From an uncultured Prevotellaceae bacterium (lineage in GTDB: Bacteria > Bacteroidota > Bacteroidia > Bacteroidales > Bacteroidaceae): 45,615 bases of DNA. The stretch lies in contig CACXJZ010000018.1 in NCBI GenBank assembly GCA_902768105.1, positions 1 to 45,615 on the forward strand, read 5' to 3'. Of this stretch, positions 7,544 through 14,930 are shown one piece after another. How positions within the stretch are numbered: the first letter of the stretch is position 1; each line of letters begins with the position of its first letter. Both the position numbers and the translations under genes were made by a program. The notes under the pieces were generated by a model, which was not told the origin of the DNA, did not search any database, and saw only the letters and a program-made list of their open reading frames with translations.

Positions 7544-8599
7544 TTATGCATTCACTTTCATATAATTTCTCCATTTCTCAATCAGCGCCTCCATGTCGGC
7601 AGCCAATTCGCTGGTGAAGTCCATCTGTTTCTTTGTCTTGGGATGGACGAATCCCAGCGTCTTGGCATGCAGCGCCTGACGGTTACATAGCTTGAAGCAG
7701 TTGGCAATGTACTGCTTATAGCTGGATGAGCGCTCACCACGCAGAATCTCGCAGCCTCCATAACGCTCATCACCAAACAGCGGATGGCCGATGTGGCGCA
7801 TGTGGGCACGTATCTGGTGGGTCCGGCCTGTCTCCAGCACACACTCCACAAGCGTGGTATAGCCGTAGCGTTCCAACACCCGATAATGGGTGACGGCTGG
7901 CTTGCCGATATCGCTGCCTGGCGGGAAAACCGCCATACGCAAGCGGTCCTTGGGGTCGCGGCCGATGTTGCCCTCTATGCGTCCGCTGTCCTCCGTAAAG
8001 TGTCCCCAGACCAGTGCGACGTAACTGCGATGCGTCGTCTTATTGAAGAACTGCGCTCCCAGCTCGGTCTTGGCCTCAGGCGTCTTGGCAACCACCAGCA
8101 GACCGCTGGTATCCTTATCTATACGATGAACCAGTCCGACGCTGGGGTCGTTCGGGTCGTAGCTCGGCAGGTTGCGCAGATGCCAGGCGACAGCATTGAC
8201 CAACGTGCCGTGGAAGTTTCCAACACCTGGATGAACCACCAGTCCTGCAGGCTTATTGATGACCATCAGTTCGTCGTCCTCATGTACTACGTCGAGGGGT
8301 ATATCCTCCGGTTCGATGGTCGTATCGTAGTGTGGACGGTTCATCATCAGCGTCACCACATCGCCCGGACGTACCTTGTAATTGCTCTTGACCGGACGGT
8401 CGTTTACATGGATGAACCCTGCCTCAGCGGCCTTCTGTATGCGGTTACGCGAGGAGTGCTGCAACTTCTCGAACATGTATTTATCGACGCGCACGGGAAC
8501 CTGTCCGCGATCCACTTCAAAGCGATAATGCTCATAAAGTTGGGCCGGCTGTTCCTCGTCGTCCTCGACAATCTCCAGTTCTTCCAGGTCCTCAGTCAT
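7544..8599 (-). CDS. rluD: 23S rRNA pseudouridine synthase, RluD type
   Basis: A 351-residue RluA/RluD-family enzyme that isomerises uridines in the large-subunit rRNA. An S4 RNA-binding domain spans about residues 35-95 (RVDKYMFEKL...IHVNDRPVKSNYKVRPGD). The catalytic block is GLVHRIDKDTSG with the nucleophile Asp161. The first 25 residues form an acidic extension. The ATG overlaps the stop of the upstream PASTA gene (ATGA). The pairing of a PASTA gene with rluD and ddl is common in Bacteroidales. RluD is favoured over RluA/RluC by the S4 domain and length. Confidence 0.93.
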   Translation of the reverse strand: MTEDLEELEIVEDDEEQPAQLYEHYRFEVDRGQVPVRVDKYMFEKLQHSSRNRIQKAAEAGFIHVNDRPVKSNYKVRPGDVVTLMMNRPHYDTTIEPEDIPLDVVHEDDELMVINKPAGLVVHPGVGNFHGTLVNAVAWHLRNLPSYDPNDPSVGLVHRIDKDTSGLLVVAKTPEAKTELGAQFFNKTTHRSYVALVWGHFTEDSGRIEGNIGRDPKDRLRMAVFPPGSDIGKPAVTHYRVLERYGYTTLVECVLETGRTHQIRAHMRHIGHPLFGDERYGGCEILRGERSSSYKQYIANCFKLCNRQALHAKTLGFVHPKTKKQMDFTSELAADMEALIEKWRNYMKVNA

Positions 8600-9285
8600 T
8601 CTTTTTCTATCTCGCTCGTACCCATGACTCCGTCTAACTCAGGAACGACAATCTCCTCCTCAATGACTGCGCTGCCTGCATCGACAGGCTCGTCTCCATA
8701 GTCGTCCGAAAAGCTTACGTTCTCGTCTTCATAACCGCCAGAGCCCACAATCAGCGTCAGCGGTGCATCGGTAGTGACGCGGTCACCCGTGCCCACACGA
8801 CGTCCTCGGCTGATGATGCCATAGACCCAGTCCTTCTCGCCCACGATGCGCTTGGGAGGCAGCATCTTGAAGCCCATTGCAGCCAGCTTGGCCTCAGCCT
8901 CGCGCAGGCTACTGTTGTCAATGATGTCTGGGATGGTCACCGTTGGTGACGAGGTGGAGTTGACCGTCACGTAAATCACACGGCCGGCCTTCACCCTTAC
9001 GGTAGCACTGGGGGCCTGTGCCAAAATGCAGTCGGCAGGCAGCTTCTTATTGTAGCCGGAGTCGGCAACGGATATCTTCAAACCGTATTCGTCAAGCAGC
9101 ATCATTGCCTTGTCATAGTCCATATTGACAATGTCAGGCACTTCGACCTCCTCGCCATGACGAGTATAGATGTCAAGACCGAACTTCACACCGAGGCAAA
9201 GCAGTAGCACAACCATGACCATAGCCAGCAGATGTGCCCATAAACGCCAGTCGGCAACCTTCTTTATCTGTTGTTTCTTATCCAT
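8596..9285 (-). CDS. Membrane-anchored PASTA-domain protein
   Basis: A 229-residue protein with an N-terminal cytoplasmic tail, one transmembrane helix (about residues 14-35, LLAMVMVVLLLCLGVKFGL) and two PASTA domains in the periplasm (about 45-112 and 115-183; VEVPDIVNMDYDKAMMLL, VTIPDIIDNSSLREAEAKL). PASTA domains bind muropeptide-like ligands in other bacteria. Here there is no kinase or transpeptidase domain. The tail after residue 185 is acidic and low complexity. First gene of the operon with rluD and ddl, consistent with an envelope role. Confidence 0.88.
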   Translation of the reverse strand: MDKKQQIKKVADWRLWAHLLAMVMVVLLLCLGVKFGLDIYTRHGEEVEVPDIVNMDYDKAMMLLDEYGLKISVADSGYNKKLPADCILAQAPSATVRVKAGRVIYVTVNSTSSPTVTIPDIIDNSSLREAEAKLAAMGFKMLPPKRIVGEKDWVYGIISRGRRVGTGDRVTTDAPLTLIVGSGGYEDENVSFSDDYGDEPVDAGSAVIEEEIVVPELDGVMGTSEIEKE

Positions 9286-9314
9286 TTGAAACTAAACACA
9301 CTAAAATAATCGGA

Positions 9315-9346
9315 CAAAATTACGAAGAATAATCGACATTGCCAAA
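9315..9346 (-). promoter_or_regulatory. Promoter of the PASTA-rluD-ddl operon
   Basis: On the minus strand TTTG (9343-9346) is followed after 20 bp by TAATTTTG (9315-9322). It lies between the rpmH terminator and the PASTA start codon, giving a leader of about 25 nt. Confidence 0.6.
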
Positions 9347-9360
9347 TAATTCGGGGAAAA

Positions 9361-9403
9361 ACAGACAAAAAGAAAAACGGAGCGAAATATTTTCCCACTC
9401 CGT
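9361..9403 (-). terminator. Rho-independent terminator of rpmH
   Basis: Read on the minus strand, ACGGAG (9398-9403) pairs with CTCCGT (9377-9382) across a 15-base loop and is followed by a T-rich run (9361-9376). It begins about 32 bases after the rpmH stop. Confidence 0.7.
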
Positions 9404-9434
9404 CGTTTCTTCATCTGTACCACGCAAACGTGGA

Positions 9435-9590
9435 TTACTTGCCGTGACGCTCGTCAGATACGGTCAGCTTCTTGCGGCCCTTAGCACGGCGAGAAGCCAG
9501 TACGCGACGGCCATTCTTGGTTGCCATGCGCTCACGGAAACCATGCTTGTTTACGCGGCGGCGATTGTGTGGCTGGAATGTTCTTTTCAT
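9435..9590 (-). CDS. rpmH: 50S ribosomal protein L34
   Basis: A 51-residue basic protein beginning [18 protein letters not shown] and ending SDERHGK, which is the complete bL34 pattern (MKRTFQPxxRxRxxxHGFRxRMxTxxGRxVLxxRRxKGR). It is a structural protein of the large ribosomal subunit. It has its own promoter and terminator and diverges from efp, so two translation genes share one intergenic region. The C-terminal extension beyond the usual 44-46 residues is typical of Bacteroidales. Confidence 0.97.
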   Translation of the reverse strand: MKRTFQPHNRRRVNKHGFRERMATKNGRRVLASRRAKGRKKLTVSDERHGK

Positions 9591-9633
9591 CGTTTTTTAC
9601 TTATTTTGTTGTTATTATTTCTCAATTCGGGCT

Positions 9634-9665
9634 GCAAAATTACGCATTTCTTTTTAATTACGCAA
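9634..9665 (-). promoter_or_regulatory. Promoter of rpmH
   Basis: TAATTTTGC on the minus strand (9634-9642) with a degenerate -33 TTGC at 9662-9665, 19 bp upstream. The leader is about 35 nt. Confidence 0.6.
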
Positions 9666-9679
9666 GTTTATCGCAAAAT

Positions 9680-9707
9680 TTTTCACTTTTCACTTTTCAC
9701 TTTTCAC
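9680..9707. repeat. Heptanucleotide array, (TTTTCAC)x4, between rpmH and efp promoters
   Basis: Four exact TTTTCAC units followed by an eight-T run and the efp -7 element. The array occupies the place where the -33 element of efp should be (9694-9697 reads TTTT). Confidence 0.95.
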
Positions 9708-9716
9708 TTTTTTTTG

Positions 9717-9725
9717 TACCTTTGC
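9717..9725 (+). promoter_or_regulatory. -7 promoter element of efp
   Basis: TACCTTTGC fits TAnnTTTG. No TTTG is seen 19 bp upstream, where the heptamer array lies. The sequence around it (GTACCTTTGCACCCGC) resembles the tRNA-Pro promoter at 20511. Confidence 0.65.
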
Positions 9726-9767
9726 ACCCGCAAAGCACGATAATTATCAATTATAACAGAATATTTT

Positions 9768-10334
9768 ATGATCAATTCACAAGACATTAAGAAAGGAACT
9801 GCCATCCGCATGGACGGTGGTATTTGGGTATGCATTGACTTCCAGCACCGCAAGCCTGGTAAGGGTAACACCATCATGAACATCAAACTGAAGAACGTCA
9901 GTGACGGCCGTGTACTGGAGCGTCGTTACAACATCGGTGAAAAACTGGAAGACGTTGTCATCGAGCACCGCGACTATCAGTACCTCTATGAGGATCAGGA
10001 AGGCCGCATCTTCATGAATCAGGAGACCTTCGAGCAGATTCCCATCGCCAACGACCTGGTTATTGGCCACGAGTACATGAAGGAAGGCGACGTTGTGTCT
10101 GTTGTCAGCGACACTACCGACGGTACTATCCTGTATGCTGAGATGCCCGTCAAGACCATTCTGAAGGTGACTCACTCAGAGCCCGGCATCAAGGGCGATA
10201 CCGCTACAAACACCCTGAAGCCCGCTACACTGGAGACCGGTGTTGAGGTTCGCGTGCCCCTGTTCATCAACGAGGGCGACCTCATCCAGGTTGATACCCG
10301 CGACGGTTCTTATCTGGCTCGCGCAAAGGAATAA
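9768..10334 (+). CDS. efp: Translation elongation factor P
   Basis: A 188-residue EF-P, the usual length, which relieves ribosome stalling at proline runs. The N-terminal KOW-like domain holds the exposed loop RKPGKGN with Lys32 at the position modified in many bacteria. The OB domains follow (VIGHEYMKEGDVV...; GVEVRVPLFINEGDLIQVDTRDGSYLAR). The ATG at 9768 gives the standard N-terminus. The stop is immediately followed by the ATG of a glycosyltransferase gene, so they are probably co-transcribed. No EF-P modification gene is visible nearby. Confidence 0.97.
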   Translation: MINSQDIKKGTAIRMDGGIWVCIDFQHRKPGKGNTIMNIKLKNVSDGRVLERRYNIGEKLEDVVIEHRDYQYLYEDQEGRIFMNQETFEQIPIANDLVIGHEYMKEGDVVSVVSDTTDGTILYAEMPVKTILKVTHSEPGIKGDTATNTLKPATLETGVEVRVPLFINEGDLIQVDTRDGSYLARAKE

Positions 10335-11384
10335 ATGAAGTATTCCATCATCGTCCCTGTCTATAATCGCCCCGATGAGGTCAGCGAGTTGCTTGAGAGC
10401 CTCTGCTCCCAAACGGCAAAGGACTTTGAGGTGATTATTGTAGAGGACGGTTCAGAAAAGACATGCAAGGATGTCTGCGACAAGTACGCAGGCATCCTTG
10501 ATTTGCATTATTACTACAAGGAAAATAGCGGTCCTGGACAGAGCCGCAACTACGGTGCAGAACGGGCAAACGGTGAGTGGCTTATCATTCTGGACTCAGA
10601 CGTTGTGTTGCCAGAAGGCTACATGAAGGCGGTAGAGGAAGGACTGCAAGGGAGACCTACAGCCGCATGGGGCGGCCCAGATGCTGCCCACGAGTCGTTC
10701 ACTCCCGTGCAGAAGGCCATCAGCTACAGCATGACAAGCTTTTTCACCACGGGCGGTATTCGCGGCGGCAAGGGCAAGAAGCTCGACAAGTTCTTCCCAC
10801 GTTCGTTCAATATGGGCATCCGTCGCGATGTCTATCTGCAGTTGGGCGGATTCTCGAAGATGCGCTTCGGCGAGGACATCGATTTCTCATATCGCATCGT
10901 AGAGGCAGGCCATCAGGCATGCCTGATTCCTGACGCATGGGTGTGGCACAAGCGTCGCACGGACTTCCGTAAGTTCTTCCGTCAAGTCTATAACAGCGGC
11001 ATTGCCCGCATCAACTTGGAGAAACGTCACCCAGGCACGCTTAAGCTCGTACACCTGCTGCCCACGGTGTTCACCGTTGGTGTCATCACCCTAATCCTAA
11101 TTGGAGCCTTTGGCCGCGTCATGATGGTTTACGGCAATCCTGACGACTTCCGCATGTGGTACTGGGTGGTCATAGCTGCACTCGCCCCTATCCTACTCTA
11201 CAGCCTCATCATCCTCATAGACTCCACGCGCCAGAACCGCAACCTAAAGGTGGGACTGCTCAGCATTCCTGCGGCATTCACACAGCTGATGGGCTATGGT
11301 TTCGGATTCATTGAGAGCTGGTGGAAACGCTGCATACTCAAGCAAGACGAGTTTCAGGCATTTGAGAAAACCTTCTATAAATAA
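10335..11384 (+). CDS. Family 2 glycosyltransferase with C-terminal membrane helices
   Basis: A 349-residue GT-A fold enzyme. The N-terminus SIIVPVYNRPDEV binds the nucleotide-sugar, DSDVVLP is the metal-binding DxD-like motif, and GEDIDFSYRI contains the likely catalytic ED. Two hydrophobic segments near residues 238-262 and 276-300 should anchor it to the inner membrane with the catalytic domain in the cytoplasm. The acceptor is probably a lipid-linked glycan, but neither sugar nor acceptor can be named. It starts directly after the efp stop, and its stop shares a base with the radC start (TAATG). Confidence 0.87.
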   Translation: MKYSIIVPVYNRPDEVSELLESLCSQTAKDFEVIIVEDGSEKTCKDVCDKYAGILDLHYYYKENSGPGQSRNYGAERANGEWLIILDSDVVLPEGYMKAVEEGLQGRPTAAWGGPDAAHESFTPVQKAISYSMTSFFTTGGIRGGKGKKLDKFFPRSFNMGIRRDVYLQLGGFSKMRFGEDIDFSYRIVEAGHQACLIPDAWVWHKRRTDFRKFFRQVYNSGIARINLEKRHPGTLKLVHLLPTVFTVGVITLILIGAFGRVMMVYGNPDDFRMWYWVVIAALAPILLYSLIILIDSTRQNRNLKVGLLSIPAAFTQLMGYGFGFIESWWKRCILKQDEFQAFEKTFYK

Positions 11385-12073
11385 TGGCCGACAAACTGAC
11401 AATAGCCAAATGGTCGCCCAAAGACCAGCCACGTGAGAAGCTGAGAGACTTAGGACCGCAGGCTCTCAGCGACGCTGAGCTGCTGGCCATACTCGTGGGT
11501 TCCGGCACACCAGGGGAGAGCGCTGTTGACTTGATGAAACGGGTGCTGGGCGATTGTCACAACAACTTGAATACGCTGGGTAAGAAGACCATTCGCGACC
11601 TGATGGCATTCAAGGGCATCGGCGAAGTAAAAGCCATCACCATACTGGCTGCATGCGAACTGGGCAAGCGCCGACAGCGCGAACAGGCCGAAGAACGGGC
11701 AGACCTCAGCACCGCAACCCGCACCTACAACTACCTGCACACACATATGCAGGACCTGGACGTGGAAGAGGCGTGGCTGCTGCTCATGAATCAGAACCAC
11801 AAACTCATTAAGAGCCTCCGCCTGTCGCACGGCGGCATCACAGAGACAGCTGTCGATGTGCGGCTCATTATCAAGGAGGCGGTGCTCGCCAATGCCACTA
11901 TTGTGGCTTTGGCCCACAATCACCCGTCAGGGAATATCTGTCCCAGTGCTGAGGATGACCGTCTGACTGAGACCGTCAAGAAAGCCTGCAACGTGATGCG
12001 CATCCACTTCCAGGACCACATCATCATGGCTGACGGACAATACTACAGCTATCACGAAAGTGGAAAACTATAA
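11384..12073 (+). CDS. radC: RadC family JAB1/MPN-domain protein
   Basis: A 229-residue full-length RadC-type protein. The N-terminal helical part (KWSPKDQPREKLRDLGPQALSDAELLAILVGSG) precedes an MPN/JAB metalloprotease-like domain whose zinc motif is complete: His178, His180, Ser188 and Asp191 in AHNHPSGNICPSAEDD. Its role in DNA repair is doubtful across the family and the true substrate is unknown. It is translationally close to the glycosyltransferase upstream and followed by the DUF59 gene after 12 bp. Confidence 0.93.
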   Translation: MADKLTIAKWSPKDQPREKLRDLGPQALSDAELLAILVGSGTPGESAVDLMKRVLGDCHNNLNTLGKKTIRDLMAFKGIGEVKAITILAACELGKRRQREQAEERADLSTATRTYNYLHTHMQDLDVEEAWLLLMNQNHKLIKSLRLSHGGITETAVDVRLIIKEAVLANATIVALAHNHPSGNICPSAEDDRLTETVKKACNVMRIHFQDHIIMADGQYYSYHESGKL

Positions 12074-12085
12074 AAAGATATAAAG

Positions 12086-12406
12086 ATGACACAAGAGGAG
12101 AAAACACGGATGGAGGAGCGCATCGTCGATGTACTGAAGACCGTCTATGACCCTGAGATACCTGTCAACATCTACGACCTGGGTATGATTTACAAGATTG
12201 ACGTGCAAGAGGACTACACCGTCGAGCTTGACATGACCTTTACCGCCCCCAACTGTCCAGCTGCCGACTTCATCCTGGAGGATGTGCGCACAAAACTGGA
12301 GAGCGTAGAAGGTGTGAAGAGTGCCAACGTCAACCTGGTGTTCGAGCCTGCCTGGGACCAAAGCATGATGAGTGAAGAAGCACGTGTAGAACTTGGATTT
12401 GATTAA
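12086..12406 (+). CDS. MIP18/DUF59 family Fe-S assembly factor (SufT/PaaD-like)
   Basis: A 106-residue single-domain protein of the DUF59/MIP18 family, which helps in maturation or trafficking of iron-sulfur clusters. Signatures are KTVYDPEIPVNIYDLGMIY (18-36) and MTFTAPNCPAADFI with the conserved Cys. It ends ELGFD, as many relatives do. It lies between radC and the lpxH-like gene with short gaps, in the efp-led cluster. Which client protein it serves cannot be read from context. Confidence 0.9.
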   Translation: MTQEEKTRMEERIVDVLKTVYDPEIPVNIYDLGMIYKIDVQEDYTVELDMTFTAPNCPAADFILEDVRTKLESVEGVKSANVNLVFEPAWDQSMMSEEARVELGFD

Positions 12407-12416
12407 TCAATATTTT

Positions 12417-13181
12417 ATGAAGAATATATATTTCCTTTCCGACGCGCATTTAGGCTCATGGGGCATACCACATCCGCGCATGCAGGAACGCCGACTGGTG
12501 CGCTTCCTTGACAGCATCAAGGAGAAGGCTGCTGCTGTCTATCTGTTGGGAGACATGTTTGACTTCTGGTACGAATACAAATATGTGGTGCCACGAGGCT
12601 ACACACGCTTCTTGGGGAAGCTCTCCGAGCTGACCGACAATGGTGTCGAGGTGCACTTCTTCACGGGCAACCACGACATTTGGGCCTATGATTATCTGCA
12701 GCGGGAGTGCGGTGTCATACTGCACAAGCAACCGCTCACCACAGAGATTTACGGAAAAGTGTTCTTCATGGCCCACGGCGACGGACTAGGCGACCCGAGC
12801 AAGCGGTTCAAACTGCTGCGCTGGCTCTTCCATAACCGTATCTGTCAGATAGCCTTCTCCACCATCCACCCACGCTGGAGCATCTGGCTCGGACAGACGT
12901 GGGCCAAGCATAGCTACGAGAAGCACAAAAACGTTGACATACCCGCCTACATGGGTGAGAACAAGGAGTTCCTGGTACGTTATACGCGCCAGTACATGCA
13001 AAACCACTCCAACATTGACTATTACATGTACGGTCATCGTCACATAGAGCTCGATTTGCAGTTGACGAAAAAGACACGCGTCATGATTCTCGGCGACTGG
13101 ATAAACAAGTTCACATACGCCGTTTTCGATGGCGAACACATGTTTTTAGAGGAATATGTTGAGGGAGAAAGCCGTCCTTAA
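12417..13181 (+). CDS. lpxH: UDP-2,3-diacylglucosamine diphosphatase-like metallophosphoesterase
   Basis: A 254-residue calcineurin-type phosphoesterase of the LpxH group, which makes lipid X from UDP-diacylglucosamine in lipid A synthesis. All metal motifs are present: SDAHLG (Asp9, His11), LLGDMFDFWYE (Asp46), GNHD (Asn85, His86), HGDGLG and GHRH. The FDFWYEY segment and the C-terminal HRH are typical of LpxH/LpxH2. The ATG at 12417 is preferred to an in-frame one at 12393 because the encoded protein then begins directly with the first beta strand (KNIYFLSD) and 12393 lies inside the previous gene. Confidence 0.88.
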   Translation: MKNIYFLSDAHLGSWGIPHPRMQERRLVRFLDSIKEKAAAVYLLGDMFDFWYEYKYVVPRGYTRFLGKLSELTDNGVEVHFFTGNHDIWAYDYLQRECGVILHKQPLTTEIYGKVFFMAHGDGLGDPSKRFKLLRWLFHNRICQIAFSTIHPRWSIWLGQTWAKHSYEKHKNVDIPAYMGENKEFLVRYTRQYMQNHSNIDYYMYGHRHIELDLQLTKKTRVMILGDWINKFTYAVFDGEHMFLEEYVEGESRP

Positions 13182-13224
13182 TATTTTTTAACACGCAAAA
13201 CTGACATATATGAAGATATTTGGT

Positions 13225-13233
13225 TAATTTTGC
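13225..13233 (+). promoter_or_regulatory. -7 promoter element of the TM2 cluster
   Basis: TAATTTTGC in the 107-bp gap before the first TM2 gene. No clear TTTG is seen 19-20 bp upstream. The predicted leader is about 50 nt. Confidence 0.5.
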
Positions 13234-13288
13234 AATCGAATTTAATCACAGACCATATTATTATTCAAATCTATAAATACTTACAATT

Positions 13289-13624
13289 ATGATTAAAGAG
13301 AAAATTGATCAGTTCCTTGCAGCACACGCTGCTGAGTTGCCCGCAGAGGCTATGACTGAAATTCGTGAGAGACTGGAAGCTGCTGATGACAGCAAGTTTG
13401 ACGAGCTGCAGATGCTGAGCTTCAAGAATCCTACCACGATGATGCTTATCGCATGGATTGTTGGCTGCTACGGTGTTGACCGTTTCATGCTGAACGACAC
13501 TACCATGGGTATTATTAAGCTTTGTACTTGCGGTGGTTGCGGTATCTGGGCACTTATCGACATCTTCACTGCCGGCAAGCGTACTCGCGAATTCAATCTG
13601 AGCAAGATTAACGAGATTCTGTAA
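13289..13624 (+). CDS. TM2 domain protein 1
   Basis: A 111-residue membrane protein. The first 45 residues are a soluble helical region, then come two transmembrane segments joined by the TM2 signature (GVDRFMLNDTTMGIIKLCTCGGCGIWALIDIF). TM2 proteins are small membrane proteins of unknown biochemical role. It is followed after one base by a second TM2 gene, and the set of three with a DUF2752 gene forms one unit. The N-terminal part differs from those of the other two copies. Confidence 0.85.
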   Translation: MIKEKIDQFLAAHAAELPAEAMTEIRERLEAADDSKFDELQMLSFKNPTTMMLIAWIVGCYGVDRFMLNDTTMGIIKLCTCGGCGIWALIDIFTAGKRTREFNLSKINEIL

Positions 13625-13625
13625 T

Positions 13626-13973
13626 ATGGACAATCAGATTAACATGCTGTTGATGAACAATGCAAAATACTTCCCCGAGGGAAGTATGCCTGCCATTCGT
13701 CAGACACTTGAAGGATTAGGCCCGGAGAAAGCCACTCAGGCTTTGGCTATGGAATACAAAGATCCCACCATCGCTCTTTGCCTTTCCTTGATCTGCTTCT
13801 TCGGCATCAGCGGCATTGACCGTTTCTATATCGGTGACATCGGTCTTGGCGTAGGTAAGCTCATTACTGGTGGCGGCTGTGGAATCTGGGCGCTTATCGA
13901 CCTGTTCCTCATCATGGGTGCAACCAAGGAGAAGAACTACCAGAAGTTCATGCAGAACGTAAACTTCCTCTAA
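13626..13973 (+). CDS. TM2 domain protein 2
   Basis: A 115-residue TM2 protein. The N-terminal 45 residues (INMLLMNNAKYFPEGSMP, LEGLGPEKATQ) closely resemble those of TM2 protein 3 (14419-14805), so the two are recent paralogues. The TM2 core is GISGIDRFYIGDIGLGVGKLI then GIWALIDLFLIMGATKEKNYQ. It starts one base after the previous stop. Function unknown. Confidence 0.85.
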   Translation: MDNQINMLLMNNAKYFPEGSMPAIRQTLEGLGPEKATQALAMEYKDPTIALCLSLICFFGISGIDRFYIGDIGLGVGKLITGGGCGIWALIDLFLIMGATKEKNYQKFMQNVNFL

Positions 13974-13977
13974 CACC

Positions 13978-14388
13978 GTGATAAGCCGTAAAGGTCTTAT
14001 TCTCGTATGTGTATTTGGTATAACCTGGGTGTTGTTAGTGATTATCACGCAACACGCAGGTTATAATCTTATTATCTGCCCTTCTCGCCTGATATATGAC
14101 CTGCCGTGTGCAGGGTGTGGTGGTACGCGCGCGTTCCTATTATTAATAAAGGGACACCCCGTCGATGCATTTATCATGAACCCCAACGTCTATGTCGTTG
14201 TGCCAATCATTCTGGCAGGAGTCGTTCTGATGACGTACGACGTGTTTCACCACACAGACAAACTGAACCTCTACTACCGCAGGTTCAACAAAAAGATAAA
14301 CCGTCCAGCTGTCTATATACCCCTGCTCCTGTTCGAACTGACCATCTGGGGTTACAACATCTGGCGCTACAAGAACGGGCAATTATAA
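13978..14388 (+). CDS. DUF2752 membrane protein
   Basis: A 136-residue protein with about three transmembrane helices and the DUF2752 hallmark, a Cys-containing loop reading ICPSRLIYDLPCAGCGGTRA (two Cys in PCAGCG plus an upstream Cys). The start is probably GTG at 13978, four bases after the previous stop, since no in-frame ATG precedes the first helix. DUF2752 and TM2 genes are often neighbours in Bacteroidota, but no activity is known. Confidence 0.82.
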   Translation: MISRKGLILVCVFGITWVLLVIITQHAGYNLIICPSRLIYDLPCAGCGGTRAFLLLIKGHPVDAFIMNPNVYVVVPIILAGVVLMTYDVFHHTDKLNLYYRRFNKKINRPAVYIPLLLFELTIWGYNIWRYKNGQL

Positions 14389-14418
14389 AACATTTAACAC
14401 AGAAAAAGATTTTGTATT

Positions 14419-14805
14419 ATGGTTGATGTAAACATGCTTCTCATGGCCAATGAGAAATATTTTCCCGCAGTCCGGATGCCCGAGATTAAACAACGACTGA
14501 CTGAGCTCGGTCCGGAAAAGGCGTCGCAAGTGCTGACAAGTGGCTATAAGGATCCCATGATTGTACTGATTCTCGGATTGGTTGTCGGTGGATTCGGCGT
14601 TGACCGCTTCTACATTGGCGACACGAGTATGGGCGTACTGAAACTGATTGTCTTCCTTATCACGCTGACCATCGCCATCCTCACGTGCGGCATCCTGTTC
14701 TTCATTCCCTACATCTGGCCGGTCATCGACCTCTTCTTCATCATGGATGCCACGAAGGAGAAGAACTACCAGCAGCTCTTGACAAACATCCAATATCTAC
14801 AATGA
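14419..14805 (+). CDS. TM2 domain protein 3
   Basis: A 128-residue paralogue of TM2 protein 2 (shared VNMLLMANEKYFP and LGPEKASQ in the N-terminal region, and DLFFIMDATKEKNYQQ at the C-terminus). It carries a longer hydrophobic segment between the two TM2 halves (about 80-105), so it may have an altered topology. Last gene of the cluster, followed by a tandem hairpin array. Confidence 0.85.
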   Translation: MVDVNMLLMANEKYFPAVRMPEIKQRLTELGPEKASQVLTSGYKDPMIVLILGLVVGGFGVDRFYIGDTSMGVLKLIVFLITLTIAILTCGILFFIPYIWPVIDLFFIMDATKEKNYQQLLTNIQYLQ

Positions 14806-14930
14806 AACCTGCCATTATAGCAGGTTCCACTGTATGAAATAATAAGATACGATGAGCCTGTTTTATAGCAGGTTCCCTGTATGAAATAATAAGATACGAT
14901 GAGCCTGCCTTAAAGCAGGTTCATCGTATC
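14806..14930. repeat. Tandem hairpin array between convergent TM2 and ackA genes (bidirectional terminator)
   Basis: Three inverted repeats share a GCAGGTT arm. The first is AACCTGC (14806-14812) with GCAGGTT (14820-14826). A 47-bp unit beginning CTGTATGAAATAATAAG occurs at 14830 and again at 14877. The last and longest is GATACGATGAGCCTGC (14893-14908) pairing with 14915-14930 across a 6-base loop, 16 bp with one G-T pair. The right arm of that last hairpin is the final codons of ackA, so the array seems to have grown by copying the end of ackA. Confidence 0.8.

Noticed and set aside
7784-8701. Long open frame antisense to rluD and the PASTA gene, like others antisense to pfkA, succinylornithine carbamoyltransferase, lpxH, the RND genes and the beta-propeller gene
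   Set aside because: They are mirror frames of strong genes in GC-rich codon contexts, with no promoter, start context or recognisable domains.
14806-14930. CRISPR-like spacing of repeats
   Set aside because: The units are hairpin-forming, about 47 bp apart, only 2-3 in number, and include the coding end of ackA. No spacers or cas genes are present.
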